DNA from: Meira nashicola
Taxonomy: Eukaryota; Basidiomycota; Exobasidiomycetes; Exobasidiales; Brachybasidiaceae
DNA: 64,000 nucleotides
Direction of reading: 5' to 3'
Assembly: GCA_001600355.1 (NCBI GenBank)
Contig: BCJU01000001.1
Coordinates: 641,178-705,177 of the forward strand
The notes below the pieces were generated by a model. That model worked only from the letters and a program-made list of their open reading frames with translations, searched no databases and had not been told where the DNA came from. The position numbers were made by a program, and so were the translations under genes. This document shows, piece after piece, positions 59,446 to 64,000 of the stretch (positions are counted from its first letter, which is position 1; each line of letters starts with the position of its first letter).

Positions 59446-62400
59446 TCACATAGATTGAGGCACCTGATCGAGATGCTGTTGTACAACGGCTTGTGTATTG
59501 CGTAAATCAATTGCCAAAGCACGAGCAAGAGGTTGATCAAAAAATTTGTTACAATCGCTCAAAAATCGCAAATAAATCTTTAATCGATTACCGTTCTGAT
59601 TTAGTATAATTAACTTTGAATTTTGTGAAATGAATTGTCGTACGAACGAAAAGACTGCTGAGAATGTGCTGATGACAACTTTTTGTAATTTTGAGCTTTG
59701 TTGAGTGACAGTAGAAAGACATGAGATAATGTTGCTGAGAAATTCGAATCGATTCTCACTTTGAAGCATTATCATTATCGTACTGTCTTCTTGTTCATCC
59801 TCTAGGTTGAATGGTATCGAAGGATAACTATCTTGAATGGAAGTTGAAGTTCGCTTGCGTTCAAATTGATTGACGAGCTGAAGGAATGTCGTTGTAGCTT
59901 TCAAATCTTGAATCTCCAAAACATTAATCAAAAGACAAGTCCAAATCTCTGTCAAGTTTGAGCCATAAATTTCTTCTTCATCTTCTCCAAAAGTTATAGA
60001 AGCTTTTACTCTTGAAGAACTGTATGATTCAGACGCTTCTTGTAGCAAAGCAATAAAGAAATGCATCGAGAGTGTATGACGAGTATTAATAGGCAAAGAT
60101 AGTCGAATATCTTCTTTTCCAAAACGAAAATAAAAGTCCCATGAGCGTATTGCATATTGCTTTACCAGAATCGTTGCACATTTTGCCCAACATAAGATTG
60201 CCATCTTTCCAATTTGTGCTTTATGTTCCCCTTCCGCATCGGTCAACATTTCTCGTCTTTCTTTATCGACATTTGTGGAAGCTTCACCAAACCCTTGTGC
60301 CTTTTCATTACCTCCAAATTGAGAAAATCCAAAAGAAGAGGCATTCTCCGGCTTGCCAATAATGTTGATCATCTTAAATAATGCGCTCGATAATTGTTCG
60401 TATACGTGACCATCTTTTGTATCGCGATGAACAGAAGTCCGATCCTCAGCCACTTTGGCCACTTGTCCTTTCTCCGGCCCATATCCCGCAATTTCAAGTA
60501 ATGCTTCATTATCGAAATCAAGGTCTTCAAAGAGTTCTGAATAGCTTTCTTGACTTTCATCATTGTTTGATTTTGAATTTTGAGGTTTTGATCTTGTGCT
60601 TTGAAGGTTGGATGAAATGACGTTAAAGTGAGAAGAGATCAATCGTAAAGATTCGAAAACGACTTGAGGATAATTGATCAAGTAAAAGATATCGTAAAGA
60701 TCATTAGTCCATGCAGGATTTAAAAGGTTGATATCAGTCGCTGAAGTACGAACGTTAGAAGAATCGATACTGTTCTTTTGCAAAATATAATGCACTGCAC
60801 GTAAACAAGCCATTAAAACCGTTTGCCTTGATGTCAATTCCCGATTAATGCTAGATTTAGATGTATGATTGGCACTTGCTAGTTTTGAATGAAGATGTTG
60901 AAATAGATTGAGCATATGAACGAACATACTCTTGAACCACGTCATTGCAGTATCTATAGGTCGATCATGATGTCGTAAAATGATTGCAGCATACATCACA
61001 GCCCGAACGCCTACCATTTGACTCTTTTGATCTGCTTTGCCAATGTTTAAATATTGTTGAACTTGAAGTAGTCTTTGATGTTCCGAAGAAGGGACAAAGA
61101 AGAGATACAATAAAGCGATAGAATAATGATTGAACAGAGCACTTCGTTCCAAAGATGTGGGCACATTATCTGGTGCAAAACGTAGAGAACGCATAGGACT
61201 GAAGCGAGAAAGGATGCGAGAAGCTAATTTGTCCATACTTTGTCGATCAGAGTTGTTGGAAAGTCTTGCTCGATCTACGGCGACTGAAAGGATGCGTAAA
61301 AAGATTTGAAAAGCGGTTTCGTCACCAAAAATCGTATCCGAATATAAGATTTGCATATCGAATTCTCTAAGACTATGAGGAAAATCATGATTTGATTCAC
61401 TTGGTAAATCTTGCAGACGGTTAGCATTGAAAATTGAAAATAATTTCGTCAGTAGCTGTTCCACGTTTTCCAAAGGCCATTTCCACTTGTGCGTCAATAA
61501 AAGTATTCTTCTTAGCAGCAAATGAACATATTGATCCCTTGCACGAATAGCAGTCTTTGACATCAGTGCTTCGACTCGCTCTTCGAAACGTAATTTAACG
61601 GTAGATATTGCTTGCGATACCAAGGACCAGCATGGCTTTTGTAATGCCGAATGAATTGTACACGATCCAGTCGTAGGTGAAATACAGCTGATTGCGCAAA
61701 TGGCGAAAATTGAATACCAAGCATTTTCAGCGACAATGAAAGGCTTCTTTGCATCTCTCAAAGCGTTATGATATATCTTTAGAGATGCTTCAAATATGTT
61801 CCAGAATGGTGTATTGTTCATGTCCATTTCTTTTGCACGATCACTTTGAAGGACGTGAATCAAGCAGATCCAGCATTCCAAGCTCCAATCGTCAAAGGAG
61901 AGTATCGAGCCTGCCTCTTGAGAATCTGTTGGTTTTGCATGTCTCATTGAGGACATTGTCCTATGAAGACCATGAACCAAGAGAGTAACCATCAAATCTT
62001 GACAAGATTGTAAAAATGCATCTTTATAGCTTAAGCTCATCTGCGGCTCCTCCATAGTTATGTCAATTCTGGAAGCAATCGCAAGGAACAACATCTCTAC
62101 CTTGAACCATTGCAATTTGGAAAGGATAGTACCTTGAGCATCACGAATACTTCTGAGCTGATCTTCATGACGAGCGAGAGTGATCAACTGATCAAACGCA
62201 TCCAAAGCTTGCTGAAGACGGTTTGTCGTTCTAGACGAATTGGCAAACGCAGTATATTGGTCACAGATATCGTCCAAGCAGCAAAGGAGGCTTGAACTGT
62301 TATTATTGCCCGCCAGAATGGATCTTTGAATAGTTGATAGAAGGTTTTGCCATGTGCATTTGATGTCTGGAAAGTCATAATTGACATGGGAATCGACAAA

Positions 62401-63999
62401 GTCAGTTGCATTACGCCTTTCACTGCTGTGTAACAAAGAGAATAAGCGTCCTCGACCAATATAGCCTTCCGGATTGCATCTGATGCCAATATCAGGATGG
62501 GAAATATCGAAATCTAAACGTACTAAGCCTACAGATGACCAAAGCTCTGCCTCGAATCTTTGATGCTCTATGTCAGTTGTTGGGGTTCCAGGTGACATTC
62601 TTTGTCGGGCGACAGTATTTTCTACTTGTGGTCGTTCCGTAAAACGGCTGAGTGAAGTCTGCTTGCTTCTCCCTTCAATTGGGCTTACTGTAAGATCATG
62701 TAAATTGGGAGCAGATAGCTTGTCATTCATACCGGTATGTTTAGGTGTTCGAAGAGGTGTGATTTGTTCAGATTGCCTAAAATTGTCAACATCTGCTATC
62801 CACGCTTCTACAGCTCTTTTTGGAGGTTCGTTTGCCGAACCCGCTTTATCGAGAGCTACTCTTTTCTCTAGGGCTGAATCGTAGGGCAAAAAGAGATCTT
62901 CATCTTGCAACAAAGGCCGAATTCCTTGCCGTTTGTCGTAAGGGCGTGCTTCACGGATGTAACTCAAGCTGTTCACATTACCAAATGGGTTTGCAGGAGC
63001 TCTTCCTACTCCATCCGTCAATTTGCCTCCTCCTCGATTTTTCTTTTTGTTGGATGATGTATCTTTCGATTTTCGATTCTCAGATGTTCTTGAAGTAGGA
63101 GGTTTCCGCTGTTTCACTTTGTCAACAGGACCTGATCGTCTTTCCCTAATCTGATGCTTCTTGTGAACAACACGACTACTGCATAGCATCCTGTCAATAG
63201 CATCATCCTTTCCGTTCAAAGCGGCTGACTTTTTCGGAACTCCTTTACGAACTCTAGATTGTGGTTCTATGGATCGTCTTTCGTACTTCGACAGAGATTT
63301 ATGTCTCTTTCTGTGTATACTACCGCCACCCTCGACGCTAAAAGATTCAGATGCGCGAGAAACTTCAGATCGAGAAGAAGCTATCGTGGATCTTGATGAT
63401 TCTGAGATGACAGAAACGGAAGAAGCCTCGGATGATTCATCTTCATCTTCTGAATCTCCTATGAGTTTGAAGCGCTCATTACGCAAATCGGTATCCTTAC
63501 GTTGCCTTTTCTTGCTCTGTCCAGGTAGAAGTTCTTGCGTTAAGTCATCATTTGGATCTTTTGAGGATAAGGCATCATTGTTGTGAACTCCTTCATCAGC
63601 TGGAAGAAGCTGAATCTCTTGGTCCATAGCTTTCAAGTCTTCTATATATTCGCGTGCCATTCGTGCAGGCATTGTTTTCCTGAGCATCTTTAGGAGACTC
63701 GCATAATCTCGATCACGCAATTTTGCATTTCTCTGCTGCCGTTCATTTGACCAAGATGCGGCGCTTGCGGTTGTACTCGAGTCATCGGTATCAATATTTG
63801 TTGGCATTGGCACTTCATCTTGACGAGGCATTTCCTCAACATCTTCATCATTTTCAATCGTATTATGGGTCACATCTTTCGCTCTTAAATCGTCGTTATC
63901 ATCTGATTCTGACAAAATTCTGTATCTTTTGCGCTTCAGCATAGTCATTCTTGATTGATCAGGAACATCTTTGAATGGTGTTGATATGCTCTGAGAATC
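59446..63999 (-). CDS. MMS22: Mms22/Mus7 family replication-repair protein (5' end outside window)
   Basis: At least 1517 residues; the frame is open to the right edge of the window, with codons before the ATG at 63948 still coding-like (SFKDVPDQSRM), so the true start may lie outside. The N-terminal third is charged and disordered (RMAREYIEDLKAMDQEI near 100); the rest is a helical solenoid. Fingerprints of Mus7/Mms22: RRILLLTHKWKWPLENVEQLL followed by LFSIFNANRLQDLPSES and FPHSL, then FSPMRSLRF and the INRE-type helices. Mms22 works with the Rtt101-Mms1 (Cul4-type) ligase to repair stalled forks; in fission yeast Mus7 does the same. It contains no catalytic motif, as expected of an adaptor. 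Stop at 59446-59448 is close (172 bp) to the convergent Clp1-like gene. Confidence 0.78.
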   Translation of the reverse strand, partial: DSQSISTPFKDVPDQSRMTMLKRKRYRILSESDDNDDLRAKDVTHNTIENDEDVEEMPRQDEVPMPTNIDTDDSSTTASAASWSNERQQRNAKLRDRDYASLLKMLRKTMPARMAREYIEDLKAMDQEIQLLPADEGVHNNDALSSKDPNDDLTQELLPGQSKKRQRKDTDLRNERFKLIGDSEDEDESSEASSVSVISESSRSTIASSRSEVSRASESFSVEGGGSIHRKRHKSLSKYERRSIEPQSRVRKGVPKKSAALNGKDDAIDRMLCSSRVVHKKHQIRERRSGPVDKVKQRKPPTSRTSENRKSKDTSSNKKKNRGGGKLTDGVGRAPANPFGNVNSLSYIREARPYDKRQGIRPLLQDEDLFLPYDSALEKRVALDKAGSANEPPKRAVEAWIADVDNFRQSEQITPLRTPKHTGMNDKLSAPNLHDLTVSPIEGRSKQTSLSRFTERPQVENTVARQRMSPGTPTTDIEHQRFEAELWSSVGLVRLDFDISHPDIGIRCNPEGYIGRGRLFSLLHSSERRNATDFVDSHVNYDFPDIKCTWQNLLSTIQRSILAGNNNSSSLLCCLDDICDQYTAFANSSRTTNRLQQALDAFDQLITLARHEDQLRSIRDAQGTILSKLQWFKVEMLFLAIASRIDITMEEPQMSLSYKDAFLQSCQDLMVTLLVHGLHRTMSSMRHAKPTDSQEAGSILSFDDWSLECWICLIHVLQSDRAKEMDMNNTPFWNIFEASLKIYHNALRDAKKPFIVAENAWYSIFAICAISCISPTTGSCTIHSALQKPCWSLVSQAISTVKLRFEERVEALMSKTAIRARDQYVHLLLRRILLLTHKWKWPLENVEQLLTKLFSIFNANRLQDLPSESNHDFPHSLREFDMQILYSDTIFGDETAFQIFLRILSVAVDRARLSNNSDRQSMDKLASRILSRFSPMRSLRFAPDNVPTSLERSALFNHYSIALLYLFFVPSSEHQRLLQVQQYLNIGKADQKSQMVGVRAVMYAAIILRHHDRPIDTAMTWFKSMFVHMLNLFQHLHSKLASANHTSKSSINRELTSRQTVLMACLRAVHYILQKNSIDSSNVRTSATDINLLNPAWTNDLYDIFYLINYPQVVFESLRLISSHFNVISSNLQSTRSKPQNSKSNNDESQESYSELFEDLDFDNEALLEIAGYGPEKGQVAKVAEDRTSVHRDTKDGHVYEQLSSALFKMINIIGKPENASSFGFSQFGGNEKAQGFGEASTNVDKERREMLTDAEGEHKAQIGKMAILCWAKCATILVKQYAIRSWDFYFRFGKEDIRLSLPINTRHTLSMHFFIALLQEASESYSSSRVKASITFGEDEEEIYGSNLTEIWTCLLINVLEIQDLKATTTFLQLVNQFERKRTSTSIQDSYPSIPFNLEDEQEDSTIMIMLQSENRFEFLSNIISCLSTVTQQSSKLQKVVISTFSAVFSFVRQFISQNSKLIILNQNGNRLKIYLRFLSDCNKFFDQPLARALAIDLRNTQAVVQQHLDQVPQSM

Positions 64000-64000
64000 A

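Noticed and set aside
1..64000. Whole-window search for a novel defence, toxin-antitoxin or biosynthetic cluster
   Set aside because: Genes are ordinary fungal housekeeping and regulatory genes with no co-oriented enzyme cluster, transporter set or transposon; nothing supports a cluster.

Overview
The window looks like a gene-dense piece of a fungal nuclear genome, most likely a basidiomycete. The signs are spliceosomal introns with GTRAGT/YAG borders, mostly 66-90 bp long, alongside many intronless genes of 2-5 kb; long Ser/Gln/Asn/Gly-rich disordered proteins; fungal families (DEF1, WBP1, TSL1/TPS3, MMS22/Mus7, Irc20/SHPRH, a Munc13-like protein); and one protein that reads like the basidiomycete Clp1 (clampless) family. 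The DNA is AT-rich, more so between genes. I cannot name the species; Ustilaginomycotina is a guess. I see no transposon, prophage-like element, CRISPR array, tRNA or rRNA gene.

Layout. 1-7.6 kb: 3' end of CMC2 (mitochondrial copper/COX assembly), NOC2 (60S ribosome assembly), and a C2H2 factor whose DNA-contact residues match Msn2/4. 7.6-11.4 kb: the largest gene-poor stretch. 11.4-22 kb: DEF1 (RNA polymerase II degradation), a MAP-kinase-type dual-specificity phosphatase, a Rho2-like GTPase and an F-box/WD40/UIM protein resembling Ufo1. 22-31 kb: two unrecognised Ser-rich genes, a small three-exon helical protein, CZIB/UPF0587 with a two-codon first exon, and prefoldin subunit 3. 31-38.4 kb: RPL28, the large regulatory subunit of trehalose synthase (both catalytic halves degenerate) and a small GPI-type secreted protein. 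39-50 kb: VPS26, WBP1, a Munc13/C2 protein and an Hrp1-like two-RRM protein with a 633-bp intron. 50-64 kb: a telobox-like Myb protein, a SHPRH/Irc20 SNF2-RING protein, a Clp1-like regulator, and MMS22/Mus7 running off the right edge.

There are no operons. Several neighbours are divergent with 370-550 bp between starts (RHO2/UFO1, PFD3/RPL28, VPS26/WBP1, Munc13-like/HRP1, Myb/IRC20), so shared promoters are likely. Themes repeat: replication or transcription stress (DEF1, IRC20/SHPRH, MMS22, telobox Myb), stress and cell-wall signalling (Msn2-like, MAPK phosphatase, Rho2, TSL1), secretion and membrane traffic (WBP1, VPS26, Munc13-like) and protein synthesis/folding (NOC2, RPL28, PFD3). Nothing supports a new multi-gene system. 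The most notable signals are a non-canonical CX1C finger in the Msn2-like factor, a stop-free in-frame intron in RHO2, the tiny first exon of CZIB, long regulatory-looking introns in HRP1 and RPL28, and recurrent GCGC and ACATATGT palindromes confined, as far as I saw, to spacers.
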